This document shows positions 18,248-26,476 of a stretch of DNA of 64,000 nt, piece by piece. Origin of the DNA: Desulfobacteraceae bacterium (lineage in GTDB: Bacteria > Desulfobacterota > Desulfobacteria > Desulfobacterales > Desulfosarcinaceae); assembly GCA_027068085.1 (NCBI GenBank), contig JAMOUQ010000017.1:62001-126000 (forward strand), read 5' to 3'. Position 1 is the first letter of the stretch. The number at the start of each line of letters is the position of its first letter. A program made the translations under genes and the position numbers. The notes under the pieces were generated by a model. That model did not search any database, was not told the DNA's origin, and saw only the letters and a program-made list of their open reading frames with translations.

Positions 18248-18272
18248 GCAAACCGGCCAAGGACCGAGGAGG

Positions 18273-19133
18273 ATGCAGAAGTTGGGTACCCTGCCGGCAG
18301 GCCGGACCGTTGCCGCAGAAGCTGACGGGTTCCGGCCGGATGAGGCGCAAGACGCCTGCCTTGAAGTATGTGTCCTGGCAAGCGGCAGCAAGGGCAACGC
18401 AATTTACATCGCCAGCGGCGGATTCGCCATCCTGGTGGACGCCGGCCTTTCCGGGGTGGCCCTGCAGCGCCGGATGGCGGCCAGGGGGCTTGACCCGGCA
18501 AGTCTCGGGGCCATCGTGGTGACCCATGAACATTCGGACCACATCAACGGCGTGGGGGTCCTTTCCCGGCGTTTCAAGCTGCCCGTTCACATGAGCCGGC
18601 GTACCGCCGCCGCAGCCGCCGGGCAACTGGGCAAGATGGCCGAGCTCAACCATTTTTGCTGCGGGCAGGATTTCGACATCGGCCCTTTCCGGCTGCATCC
18701 CTTTTCCACCAGCCACGATGCCAGCGATCCGGCCGGTTTCACCATCAGCAACGGCCGGTACAAGATCGGTCTGGCCACCGATCTGGGGACAGCCACCGGC
18801 ATGGTAAAGGTCCATCTCAGGGACTGCCACCTGCTGATCGTCGAAGCCAATCATGATCCGGAGATGCTTATTCAGGGTCCGTATCCCTGGCCTTTGAAAC
18901 AGAGGATAAAAAGCCGCCTGGGGCACCTTTCGAATCCAGAGGCCATGGAGCTGATCGAGGCAGTATGTCACCGGCGGCTGAGACACGTCGTTTTGGCCCA
19001 TCTCAGCCAAACCAACAACACACCTCAGATGGTCATTCAGACCTTGCACCAAAAGCTGGCCCACCTGACTTCGCGGATAGAATTTCACGTGGCCGGCCAG
19101 GATTGCGGCACGGATATGATCCGCCTGGAGTAG
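18273..19133 (+). CDS. Metallo-beta-lactamase fold hydrolase (YycJ/WalJ-like)
   Basis: The core starts at VCVLASGSKGNAIYI and carries the MBL zinc motif VTHEHSDHING, followed by FSTSHDASDP and EANHD. This pattern is that of the YycJ/WalJ-type MBL proteins, proposed to be DNA exonucleases. The start is uncertain. ATG 18273 directly abuts the AGGAGG at 18267-18272 (no spacer), whereas an in-frame TTG at 18282 lies 9 nt after it and is the better ribosome binding fit. The core begins about 30 residues later, so the N-terminus is unusually extended either way. Confidence 0.88.
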   Translation: MQKLGTLPAGRTVAAEADGFRPDEAQDACLEVCVLASGSKGNAIYIASGGFAILVDAGLSGVALQRRMAARGLDPASLGAIVVTHEHSDHINGVGVLSRRFKLPVHMSRRTAAAAAGQLGKMAELNHFCCGQDFDIGPFRLHPFSTSHDASDPAGFTISNGRYKIGLATDLGTATGMVKVHLRDCHLLIVEANHDPEMLIQGPYPWPLKQRIKSRLGHLSNPEAMELIEAVCHRRLRHVVLAHLSQTNNTPQMVIQTLHQKLAHLTSRIEFHVAGQDCGTDMIRLE

Positions 19134-19168
19134 CGAAACAAAATACCCTGCCATCATGGAGGCACGCC

Positions 19169-20005
19169 ATGGCCCTTTCGGTAGTCGACCTTTACCGGGA
19201 TATCCTGCCCAAGACCAACTGCGGCGAGTGTGGTTTTCCAACCTGTCTGGCGTTTGCCAGCATGGTGGTCTCTGAAAAGCTGCCCCTGGAACGCTGCCCC
19301 CATCTTTCTGCCGAGACCATCGCCAAGTGCCGCCCGGAACTGGAAGAGCAGTACGCGCGGGGAAAATGGACCAGGCGCGATCCTGCCAAAGACGCCCTTG
19401 AATGGGCCCGCCGGAGGGCGGCCTCCATGGCCCCGGAAGACCTGCCCGGACGGATCGGCGGACGGCTGGCAGTCGATGCGGACGGCAACAAGGTCCTGGA
19501 ACTGCCGTATTTCAACCGCCTGCTGTATGTTTATCCCGACAGGGTCGTGTTGCAAAATGGAGAAAGCCTGAACCGCTGGGAGCAGGTATTCATCTTCAAC
19601 CATATCGCCCAGGGCGGAAGCAGCCTGCCGAGCGGGCAGTGGAAGAGCCTGGATCAGATCCCCAACACCATTTCAAAGGTCAAGTCGATGCAGGCCCACG
19701 TCCTGGAGCCGCTGGCGCGCCTTTTTTCAGGCCGCGGCAACCTGCTGGCAGAGGCGTCGGCCAGGCTGGGCGGCGAGCTGATCGATCAAAAGCAGTTCGG
19801 AGCCGATCTGGCGGCGGTCTTTCACCCCCTGCCCCGCATCCCGCTTTTGCTTCTTTTCTGGGACCGGGAGCCTGAAGAAGGTTTCGAGGCCCGGGTGTCG
19901 ATTCTTTTCGATGGCACCATCGTCGAACATCTGGACATCGAGTCCATCATTTTCATGTGCGAGCGTCTGGCAGAGCTGTTGCAGGAAGAAGCCGGGGTTT
20001 TCTGA
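19169..20005 (+). CDS. DUF3786 protein with N-terminal 4Fe-4S motif
   Basis: A 278-residue protein. Cysteines at residues 18, 21, 26 and 43 (CGECGFPTC...RCP) follow CX2CX4CX16C. This is the iron-sulfur motif of the corrinoid iron-sulfur protein family and of Rnf/CODH-associated proteins. The rest matches the DUF3786 pattern (ELPYFNRLLYVYPD, W.Q..IFNH, PRIPLLLLFWD). The function is unknown; occurrence in anaerobes with corrinoid or one-carbon metabolism is general knowledge of the family. The start ATG follows ATGGAGGCACGCC. It closes the long plus-strand block. Confidence 0.8.
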   Translation: MALSVVDLYRDILPKTNCGECGFPTCLAFASMVVSEKLPLERCPHLSAETIAKCRPELEEQYARGKWTRRDPAKDALEWARRRAASMAPEDLPGRIGGRLAVDADGNKVLELPYFNRLLYVYPDRVVLQNGESLNRWEQVFIFNHIAQGGSSLPSGQWKSLDQIPNTISKVKSMQAHVLEPLARLFSGRGNLLAEASARLGGELIDQKQFGADLAAVFHPLPRIPLLLLFWDREPEEGFEARVSILFDGTIVEHLDIESIIFMCERLAELLQEEAGVF

Positions 20006-20045
20006 TGCCCGTTAGCCGGGGCTGACTGTGGCGGGCACGGGGCCT

Positions 20046-20315
20046 TCAGCGCTTGCCGATCCGGTTATAGACCCTGTCCATTTCATTTTCAGTCAGGCCG
20101 GATATTGGCAGCGGCGGCAGGATGAAGGCCGACAGGGAAAGAAACTTGGCCATAACGCCGATGAAATGTTCCAGGTCCTCAAAGTCGGAACGGAGGTAGC
20201 GCTGGAGAATTTTGAGCCCTTTTTTCCGGGAATACTGGAAAAAGAAGTACTGCCTGTCATCCAGGGCACATCCCCTGTATCCGCTGGCATAGGCTTTCAG
20301 AACGAGCAATTCCAT
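20046..20315 (-). CDS. Small protein of unknown function
   Basis: An 89-residue protein starting MELLVLKAYASGYRGCALDD and ending DRVYNRIGKR, rich in aromatic and basic residues, with no motif that I recognise. It lies 35 bp after the transglycosylase on the same strand and is preceded by GGGCAGGGCT as a possible ribosome binding site. It is convergent with the DUF3786 gene. Its base composition is like that of its neighbours. It could be a real co-transcribed gene, but the evidence is only the open frame and its position. Confidence 0.5.
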   Translation of the reverse strand: MELLVLKAYASGYRGCALDDRQYFFFQYSRKKGLKILQRYLRSDFEDLEHFIGVMAKFLSLSAFILPPLPISGLTENEMDRVYNRIGKR

Positions 20316-20350
20316 TGTTTCAGCCCTGCCCGCCGCAGGCCGGGGCCGGG

Positions 20351-21082
20351 TTAGGCCCTGTTGCCATGTCCGCCGCAACCGGTCTTGGTGGCAAGAGTTT
20401 CCGAAAACAGGCGGTGATAGTAAAGGACTTTGGCAATGTACTTCTGAGTGGCCTTGAAAGGCGGAATCCCCTTGTATTTGAGAACATACTTGGCGCCCGC
20501 ATTGTAGGCGGCCAGGGCCAGCTTGACATCACCGCCGAAGCGGTCCAGCAGCTTGCGCAGGTAGCGGACCCCGTATTCTATGTTGACGGCCGGCTCGAAG
20601 ACATCGTCGAGTCCGAATTCCTTTACGGTTACCGGCATCAGCTGCATCAATCCCATGGCGCCCCGCTTGGAGACCGCCTTTGGGTTGAACCCGGATTCGG
20701 CCAGGATGATGGCCTTGATCAGGGCCGGATCCACCTGGTGGGTTACGGCGGCATGGAAAATGATTCTGTCCAGCCGGTCGAGCTCGTTGCGGTCTTTGGG
20801 CGTGATCTGTACCCGGTCTGCGGGTTGATTTGTCTGGATGAGATCCGTTCTGGGAGCCGACGGCGCCCTGAAATAGATCTTGGGAGATCCGACAGCCTGG
20901 CGGTTGGGAGGGCCGAAGGCCGGTGCCGGCAGGACCACCACCAGGGCTCCTATGGCCAGGGTCATGCTGAGGGCCAGGATGGACAGCCAGGGATAGGCGG
21001 GCTCACGCCGCTTTTCCCCTGTCCGGGTTCCGGGCCGCAGCCCGGGTTTGATGGTTGTGTCTGACAGGTTGATTCTTATCAT
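20351..21082 (-). CDS. Lytic transglycosylase, SLT domain
   Basis: A 243-residue protein with one membrane segment (about residues 34-58, LSILALSMTLAIGALVVVL) and a C-terminal soluble lytic transglycosylase (MltE/Slt70-like) domain. The catalytic Glu is in AIILAESGFNPKAVS, followed by GAMGLMQLMPVT, VNIEYGVRYL and LALAAYNAG. It cleaves peptidoglycan glycan strands on the periplasmic side, anchored in the inner membrane. It may be co-transcribed with the small gene downstream. Confidence 0.92.
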   Translation of the reverse strand: MIRINLSDTTIKPGLRPGTRTGEKRREPAYPWLSILALSMTLAIGALVVVLPAPAFGPPNRQAVGSPKIYFRAPSAPRTDLIQTNQPADRVQITPKDRNELDRLDRIIFHAAVTHQVDPALIKAIILAESGFNPKAVSKRGAMGLMQLMPVTVKEFGLDDVFEPAVNIEYGVRYLRKLLDRFGGDVKLALAAYNAGAKYVLKYKGIPPFKATQKYIAKVLYYHRLFSETLATKTGCGGHGNRA

Positions 21083-21451
21083 GAGTCTTCCGTTGAGATT
21101 TGTTCGTTGCAGCCGGGTTTTACCCGGGCTTGTTTTTTACGGCCGGGGCTGACAGTAAAAGCTAATACCGGTCATTTGGCTTGTCATCCTGTTTCTGTCC
21201 CTTGAGCGGCAACCTCCATGCCAGGGACCCATGATTTTTGTAACGGCCTTCAATTCATGGAAGAACCCGGGAAGCTTACCCGTTGAAAACGGGATTTCGA
21301 TCATAGTGAGACCCCGGCTGACTCTCAAAAAGACAACCGCCTGTCCGAAGACAGACGGCCGGTTAGCAATCGGGTTGTCTGGATGCCGAAAATTAAAAGG
21401 ATGATCGGTTTCCCCGCTGCCTATTGCAATATTACGGCAACTGGCTTGTCC
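21083..21451. other. 369-bp intergenic region with TPR-gene terminator
   Basis: On the minus strand this region holds the terminator of the TPR gene (annotated separately) and then about 240 bp of leader before the transglycosylase. A hairpin AGCCGGGT/ACCCGGGCT at 21111-21129 is followed on the plus strand by a run of T (21133-21138). It could stop plus-strand transcription or fold in the transglycosylase leader. No convincing gene or known riboswitch is seen. Confidence 0.5.
21326..21358 (-). terminator. Intrinsic terminator with UUCG tetraloop
   Basis: Read on the minus strand: CTGTC-TTCG-GACAG (21354 down to 21341), with outer CCG/CGG pairing and one mismatch, then TTGTC and five T (21330-21326). 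The C(UUCG)G tetraloop is an exceptionally stable closing loop. It ends the TPR gene transcript about 95 bp after its stop. Confidence 0.75.
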
Positions 21452-23443
21452 TTATTGTTGTTCTGTTTTCCGGGACGCCAGGTATCTTTGGGCGTCAGGA
21501 TCTCCCAGGCTGGCGGCTTTTTCGAAGTCCTGCAGGGCCTGATCCTCGCGTCCGGCCATCAGCAGTACTCTTGCCCGGCCATAATAATAGACGGCCATAT
21601 CTGGCACAAGTTCGATGGCTTTGTCAAGGGCTTTGAGGGCCTGATCGTACTTTTCAAGTTCGCCGTAAGCCAGCCCCATATTGAAGTAGGCCGCGCTCAT
21701 GTCCGGCTGCCTGGCAATGGCTTTGCGGTAATATTTTATGGCGCCTTTGTAGTTGCCGTATGTGGCCAGCAGGTTTCCTTTTTCCACCATTTCAGCCGGG
21801 GAAAGGGGGCGCTTTACGGTCTTGGGCTTTTGGGCCGGCCGCTTTCGCCCGGTTTGGGGAGTCGATTTGTCGGCCGCTGATTTGGCAGCCCGGGCCATGT
21901 CACTGAAAAATGAGGAAATGGCTCGGAGATCCTTGAGGGCGATTACCGTTTTACCGGAAAGGCTGCCGCCGCCGGCTGAAATTTCGCTGACTATCCTGCC
22001 CAGGCCGGCGGGCACCCGGGGCTCCAGATCCTGAAAGGGGACCATGTCGGCGATATAGTCCAGATAGGCTTCCGTATCCACACTGTAGCGGGCAAGCCAC
22101 GGAGGGGCGGGAGACGGCCGGGCGTTTTTGACCCGGGAGACCAGTTTCGCCAGCCGGGCGTCGTCCGGAGCGCTGACAAGCATATCGTTTACCACCGTCA
22201 TTCTGGCCGGATAGCGTATCATCTTCACAGGCTCTTTGCCGGAGGCGTTTTGGCAGCCGGGCACGGGCATCATCGGAATGCTCATTTCAACGCCATAGAC
22301 CGGCAATCCGCGGACCCGGCTGTCAGTCGTTCTGATCCAGAGTTTTTCATCCGGCTCCAGGCCCTGCTTTGCGAGCATTTTCCGGACCGATCCCATGTAG
22401 TTTTCGAGCCACGGCAGGTAGACATCCTCGATAAAGGCGGGCGCATTTTCCTTGTCTTTGAGCACTGTTACGGTTTCGGCTGCGATCCGGTCGCCGTTAA
22501 AGGATACGCTTCCGGCCATCTCGCCGGTGAAAGCTTTGACAAGGGAGATCAATTCCTGAAAATCCAGGCCGCTTTTACTGTAGACCGGCTCCAGCAGGGG
22601 GAGGAACAGATTGAGCAGCCCTTCGGCGTCGAAGGCTCGGGAAGCAAAGCTGATATGGCCGTCCAGGTTCATGCCGGCAAGCCGCCATGATTGGGCGGCG
22701 GATGTGAAGACGGCGGCAACTTCTGTCTGCGCAACGGCCCTGGCTTCAAAGAGGCCGGTGAGATTTTTGTCGTCGGCATCCAGGGCCAGGGTCAGATTGT
22801 CCACCTGCTCGGCCAGCTGAAGCATGCCCTGGAGCATTTGTTTGAGATCGCGGGGCTCCACGGCTCCGGGTTCTGCCCGGGAATCGGAAGCCATGGTGTC
22901 GAGTTTGAGCATCTGCTGGGCGATGCGGTCTTTGTTCTGGCGGATTATTTGCGCCGGGGAAATTTCCAAAGAGACCAGGGGCTGGTCCGGCCGGGCTGAT
23001 GCCTTTTCAAGGGCCTGGAGGTTTTCAGGTGTTATTTCAACCGGTTTTCCGGGAGGAAGCCCTATCAGGTAGTAGTCCGGTCCCTGTTCGGCCCCGAATC
23101 TGTTCTTGAATTGTTCGTTTGTCTCCAGAAAAGGTATATAAACGGTGGCCACCGGTTCGGCTCCGGAAGTATCGACCCCCAGCACTATGGCCCGCCGGTC
23201 GTCGATCCAGGAGGTTCCCTGCAGCATGCTCCTGATCATGGCAGACGGCAAGGGGCCGGAAGCGGAGTCGCCTTTCCGGACCATCTGATCCATCAGGTCG
23301 AGAACCTGCCCGACGCGGTGCACTTTCAGCAGTACGGTCAGGCCCAGCTCGTTCTGGGCCAGGGCCGGTTCATTGCCAAAAGGGCCCGGGGCAAACAGTG
23401 CCAGCACAAGTGATACCAGGATGGTGTTGCGCAACATTCTCAT
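21452..23443 (-). CDS. Secreted protein with C-terminal TPR repeats
   Basis: A 663-residue protein with a signal peptide (MRMLRNTILVSLVLALFAPG, cleavage likely near residue 29). The central region of about 520 residues has no motif that I recognise. The last 110 residues form about three tetratricopeptide repeats (GNYKGAIKYYRKAIARQPDM, AAYFNMGLAYGELEKYDQAL, YYYGRARVLLMAGREDQAL). It is probably a periplasmic or outer-membrane-associated scaffold. It is divergent from tRNA-Val and has its own terminator. Confidence 0.75.
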   Translation of the reverse strand: MRMLRNTILVSLVLALFAPGPFGNEPALAQNELGLTVLLKVHRVGQVLDLMDQMVRKGDSASGPLPSAMIRSMLQGTSWIDDRRAIVLGVDTSGAEPVATVYIPFLETNEQFKNRFGAEQGPDYYLIGLPPGKPVEITPENLQALEKASARPDQPLVSLEISPAQIIRQNKDRIAQQMLKLDTMASDSRAEPGAVEPRDLKQMLQGMLQLAEQVDNLTLALDADDKNLTGLFEARAVAQTEVAAVFTSAAQSWRLAGMNLDGHISFASRAFDAEGLLNLFLPLLEPVYSKSGLDFQELISLVKAFTGEMAGSVSFNGDRIAAETVTVLKDKENAPAFIEDVYLPWLENYMGSVRKMLAKQGLEPDEKLWIRTTDSRVRGLPVYGVEMSIPMMPVPGCQNASGKEPVKMIRYPARMTVVNDMLVSAPDDARLAKLVSRVKNARPSPAPPWLARYSVDTEAYLDYIADMVPFQDLEPRVPAGLGRIVSEISAGGGSLSGKTVIALKDLRAISSFFSDMARAAKSAADKSTPQTGRKRPAQKPKTVKRPLSPAEMVEKGNLLATYGNYKGAIKYYRKAIARQPDMSAAYFNMGLAYGELEKYDQALKALDKAIELVPDMAVYYYGRARVLLMAGREDQALQDFEKAASLGDPDAQRYLASRKTEQQ

Positions 23444-23568
23444 GGGGTTTCCTCCATGTTGTCCATGGCAATTTGCCGTGCTTTCAAAAAGAGCGGCGCA
23501 TCAATGTATCGACCATTATTGTTTACACCCAAATCGACCTGTTGTCGAGGCCGCCGGATGATTTTGTC

Positions 23569-23597
23569 TTGACATTGCCGGCGGGGCAATGTTAGGT
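23569..23597 (+). promoter_or_regulatory. Candidate promoter for tRNA-Val
   Basis: A consensus -35 TTGACA (23569-23574) is followed after 17 bp by TTAGGT (23592-23597), a weak -10. Spacing and position (start about 8 nt before the tRNA) fit a tRNA promoter. Confidence 0.5.
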
Positions 23598-23611
23598 GGC
23601 TGATCTGTTAG

Positions 23612-23686
23612 AGGCACGTAGCTCAGGGGGAGAGCGCTACCCTGACACGGTAGAGGTCAGCAGTTCAAATCTGCTCGTGCCTACCA
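23612..23686 (+). tRNA. tRNA-Val (anticodon GAC)
   Basis: The acceptor AGGCACG (23612-23618) pairs with CGTGCCT (23676-23682). The D arm is GCTC/GAGC with a short loop. The anticodon stem CTACC/GGTAG holds loop CTGACAC with anticodon GAC. The T arm is AGCAG/CTGCT with loop TTCAAAT. A discriminator A and an encoded CCA (23684-23686) follow. Confidence 0.96.
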
Positions 23687-23695
23687 GCTACCAAA

Positions 23696-23720
23696 GGAGC
23701 GGCTTGCCGCTCCTTTTTTT
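23696..23720 (+). terminator. Intrinsic terminator of tRNA-Val
   Basis: GGAGCGGC (23696-23703) pairs with GCCGCTCC (23706-23713), followed by seven T (23714-23720). It lies 10 bp after the tRNA. Confidence 0.9.
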
Positions 23721-23844
23721 ATTCGGTGTGAGATTCTTTTCACATCTTTTGCCACCTGATTTTCCCACCTGCGGGGCGCCTGTTTGGCATCACATTGAAA
23801 TTACACGTAAAGCGCGGGAAAGTGCCCGTGGCATATATCTTGAT

Positions 23845-24375
23845 ATGCAACAAGATGGACAACATTGCGCCATGATTTTCAACACAAAGCTTGCCGGAGG
23901 GCGTGGTTTGGACCATGTGAGCAACTTAGAACGCCGTTCGGGGCGGGACCGGCGCCGGAACCCGTTGCCCGGCCTGCGGTACATGTGGGGCCGGGGCCGG
24001 CGGCTCAACCTGCGCCGCAGGTCCGACCGCCGCCGGCCGGCGGTTCTGGACCGCTATACGGAAGGGATGTTCGCCGGCATCATCGGGGTTCTGGCTCTCA
24101 GCATTCTGGATGCGGCCCTTACCCTCCTGCTGATTGACAACGGGGCCGTGGAACTCAATCCGGTCATGGCCTACTTTTTGTCCCGCGGCCAGGTGGCCTT
24201 CATCGGGGCAAAATACCTCTTTACCAGCACTTCCGTCATTCTGGTGCTTTTATGCAGCCATGTTTTCATTCAAAAACCCGGCATCTACCTTCGCAGCCTG
24301 CTGAATTTCTTCATCGGCTGTTTCGGCCTGGTAGTCGTTTGGGAGCTTATCCTGATGTACAGATACGTTCTGTGA
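23845..24375 (+). CDS. DUF5658 membrane protein
   Basis: The N-terminal part is strongly Arg-rich (ERRSGRDRRRNPLPGL, then LRRRSDRRR) and cytoplasmic. Three or four membrane segments follow: GIIGVLALSILDAALTLLLI, the VMAYFLSRGQVAFIGAKYLF region, SVILVLLCSHVFI and LLNFFIGCFGLVVVWELIL. The order RRS.RDRR, LDA.LTL, ELNPVMAYFL is that of DUF5658 proteins, whose role is unknown. The start is uncertain: ATG 23845 and ATG 23872 have no good ribosome binding site, while TTG 23908 lies 7 nt after GGAGG. The conserved part begins after residue 25 in any case. Confidence 0.75.
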   Translation: MQQDGQHCAMIFNTKLAGGRGLDHVSNLERRSGRDRRRNPLPGLRYMWGRGRRLNLRRRSDRRRPAVLDRYTEGMFAGIIGVLALSILDAALTLLLIDNGAVELNPVMAYFLSRGQVAFIGAKYLFTSTSVILVLLCSHVFIQKPGIYLRSLLNFFIGCFGLVVVWELILMYRYVL

Positions 24376-24455
24376 CCGGCAAGTGACGCTTTTCGGCGAT
24401 CCGCCGCATCCTTTCCCGCAAATATCGTTCAGCCGTGTGCAGTTGCCGGAGGCCG

Positions 24456-24488
24456 GCCCGGTTTGCATTGCTCCTTTCCAAACCGGGC
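24456..24488 (+). terminator. Stem-loop after the DUF5658 gene
   Basis: A perfect 10-bp stem pairs GCCCGGTTTG (24456-24465) with CAAACCGGGC (24479-24488). The U tract is missing (GTTTGGTG follows), so termination may be weak or rho-dependent. Confidence 0.45.
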
Positions 24489-24546
24489 GTTTGGTGATAA
24501 ATTTTTCGGCATGGAGATGCCGGTCTTTCAACAAAAGGATTGAATC

Positions 24547-25620
24547 ATGCGCAAAGTGATCGCCACGGCAGCCGTGTGTTGGGTCTTGTTCCTTGCCCCG
24601 GACAAATTACAGGCCGCGTCACCCGCACAGGTGTTTCGTCAGGTTGCACCGGCGGTGGTGGTCGTCTATGTGGAGACCGCGCCGGGCAGGGGACGGGCGG
24701 GCACCGGCTCTGTCATCAGTCCGGACGGTTATGTCCTAACCAACGCCCACGTGGTGAAAGACGCCTACCGGGGCAGGATTACCCTTTTTCTCAAACCCAG
24801 GCACCTTACAGGGGTGCTGTCTCTCGATCTTAGCCGGCGTCATGAGGGTCGCCTGGCCGCCATGGACGAGGCCCTGGATCTGGCCCTGATAAAAATGAAC
24901 GCTCCGCCGCCCGGACTGGCCGTGGTCCGGTTCGGCGACTCGTCGCAGGTGGAAGTGGGAGACGCCGTCCTGGTGATCGGTCACCCGGAACAGGGAGGCC
25001 TGTGGAGCCTTACCCGGGGTATTATAAGTGCCCGCCGGAGCAATTACGGAGGCGTCAGGGGCAAAGACGTCTTTCAGACCGATGCCGGGATCAACCGCGG
25101 CAATTCAGGCGGTCCCCTCCTGGACAGTTCAGGCAAGATGGTGGGTATCAACGCCATGATCGCCCGCAAGGCTGCCGACGGGCTGACCATTACCGATGTC
25201 AATTTTGCCATCCAGTCGCAGGTGGCCTTGAAATGGCTCGGCAAGACAGGGGTTGTCCGGGTCAGTGCCGCTGCCGGGCCGGCCGGATCTGGAGGGCATG
25301 GTGAAAAGCCGGCCGGCATTGCCCGACACAGCCCGCCGCCGGAGATTGCGAAGGAAGGGCGGGTCCGGACAGAATCCGGTCCGGCCGGGGCAGATACGGG
25401 CGCCGGCGGCGAATCACGTGCGCCCGGCAAAGAGGCGCTTGAAAAAAAGCCTGAAGAGGCACCTGCAAAAAAACCTGTGGAAAAAAAGATTCTCACCAGG
25501 CTGCGCCCATACAAGATGGACGAGCTGGAACGGGAGATAAGGGAAATGGAAGATTTCATGCAGGAAATGCGTGGGATCATGGATGAATACAAACATCGCA
25601 GTCAAAGGAGAATGCAATGA
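24547..25620 (+). CDS. Secreted HtrA-like trypsin-fold serine protease, no PDZ
   Basis: A 357-residue protein with a signal peptide (MRKVIATAAVCWVLFLAPDK..LQA) and a trypsin-like S1C domain. The catalytic triad is complete: His68 (TNAHVV), Asp111 (LDLALI) and Ser187 (GNSGGPL). DegP/HtrA proteases carry PDZ domains after the protease. Here that place is taken by a Pro/Ala/Lys-rich linker (about 245-320) and a charged helical C-terminus (ELEREIREMEDFMQEMRG). It probably acts in the periplasm, perhaps held by that helix to a partner. The stop overlaps the start of the lipoprotein gene (ATGA), which points to a joint function. Confidence 0.88.
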   Translation: MRKVIATAAVCWVLFLAPDKLQAASPAQVFRQVAPAVVVVYVETAPGRGRAGTGSVISPDGYVLTNAHVVKDAYRGRITLFLKPRHLTGVLSLDLSRRHEGRLAAMDEALDLALIKMNAPPPGLAVVRFGDSSQVEVGDAVLVIGHPEQGGLWSLTRGIISARRSNYGGVRGKDVFQTDAGINRGNSGGPLLDSSGKMVGINAMIARKAADGLTITDVNFAIQSQVALKWLGKTGVVRVSAAAGPAGSGGHGEKPAGIARHSPPPEIAKEGRVRTESGPAGADTGAGGESRAPGKEALEKKPEEAPAKKPVEKKILTRLRPYKMDELEREIREMEDFMQEMRGIMDEYKHRSQRRMQ

Positions 25621-26183
25621 AACTCAAGTCAGCTTTTCTGATACTGACGGTCCTGTTTGCAGGCCTGGCCCTGATGACGGGATGCAGTTCATCCACCAGG
25701 CACATGAAAGGCCCCAAGTGGGTCTGGAAAGGCAGCGGCGCCTTTGATGAGGATGCGGGCAAGGTTTTTTACGGAGTGGGCATCGCTTCGGGTATCAAGA
25801 ACAGGGCCCTGCTCAGGTCTACGGCCGACAACCGGGCCCGGGTCGAGGTCGCCAAGGTGCTCGAAACCTACGTGGCAGCCCTGGCCAAGGATTACATGGC
25901 ATCCACCACGGCCGGTGACATGACCGCCTCGTCAGAGGAACAGCACGTCGAGCAGGCCCTGAAATCCTTTACCAAGGCCACCCTGCACGGAGCCACCATC
26001 GTCGATCACTGGGTGGATCCGGACGACGGCACCATGTTTTCTCTTTGCAAGCTGGATCTGGCGGCCTTCAAGGAGACCCTGGACAACTACCGCGAGCTGG
26101 ACGGCAAGGTGCGCGATTTCGTGCGTGAAAACGCCGAGCGCCTCCATTCCGAACTGCGTGACATGGAACGGCAGCGGCCCTAG
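25617..26183 (+). CDS. LPP20-family lipoprotein
   Basis: A 188-residue protein with a lipobox: a hydrophobic signal MKLKSAFLILTVLFAGLAL ends in MTGC, so Cys23 would be lipidated. The mature part GVGIASGIKNRALLRSTADNRARVEVAKVLETYV follows the LPP20 pattern seen in outer-membrane lipoproteins of unclear function. The ATGA overlap with the protease gene makes it likely that the two act together in the envelope. Confidence 0.82.
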   Translation: MKLKSAFLILTVLFAGLALMTGCSSSTRHMKGPKWVWKGSGAFDEDAGKVFYGVGIASGIKNRALLRSTADNRARVEVAKVLETYVAALAKDYMASTTAGDMTASSEEQHVEQALKSFTKATLHGATIVDHWVDPDDGTMFSLCKLDLAAFKETLDNYRELDGKVRDFVRENAERLHSELRDMERQRP

Positions 26184-26230
26184 GGTGGCGAGAAAATCAT
26201 TGCGATAAGCCGGACTCTGTGCCGTCGTTT

Positions 26231-26270
26231 GCAAAACCGGCTGCAGGTTATGGCCTGCAGCCGGTTTTGC
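26231..26270 (+). terminator. Perfect 17-bp inverted repeat, terminator
   Basis: 26231-26247 (GCAAAACCGGCTGCAGG) is exactly complementary to 26254-26270 around the 6-nt loop TTATGG. The 3' arm ends in GGTTTTGC, so the U tract is inside the stem. It lies 47 bp after the lipoprotein gene and could work in both directions. Confidence 0.7.
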
Positions 26271-26476
26271 GTTGGCCCAATGATCACAATATAATTTATG
26301 AACAGCATTCAAATTGTCCTTGAGCAAAATGGTCAAAGCATGTTTAATACATCGAGGATGTTTGCCGATTACCGGGGGTTTGGCGTGCCGGTGCGTTGCA
26401 GGTGCCCGGGGACAAGGCGCGAAGCGGGCCGCGGATTGCCGTCGCCCGCGGTGGACTTGCAAAAGAGGGGAAGCAG

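Noticed and set aside
23596-23844. Coding extension of the DUF5658 gene back through tRNA-Val
   Set aside because: The open frame runs through the tRNA and its terminator, so translation cannot begin there.
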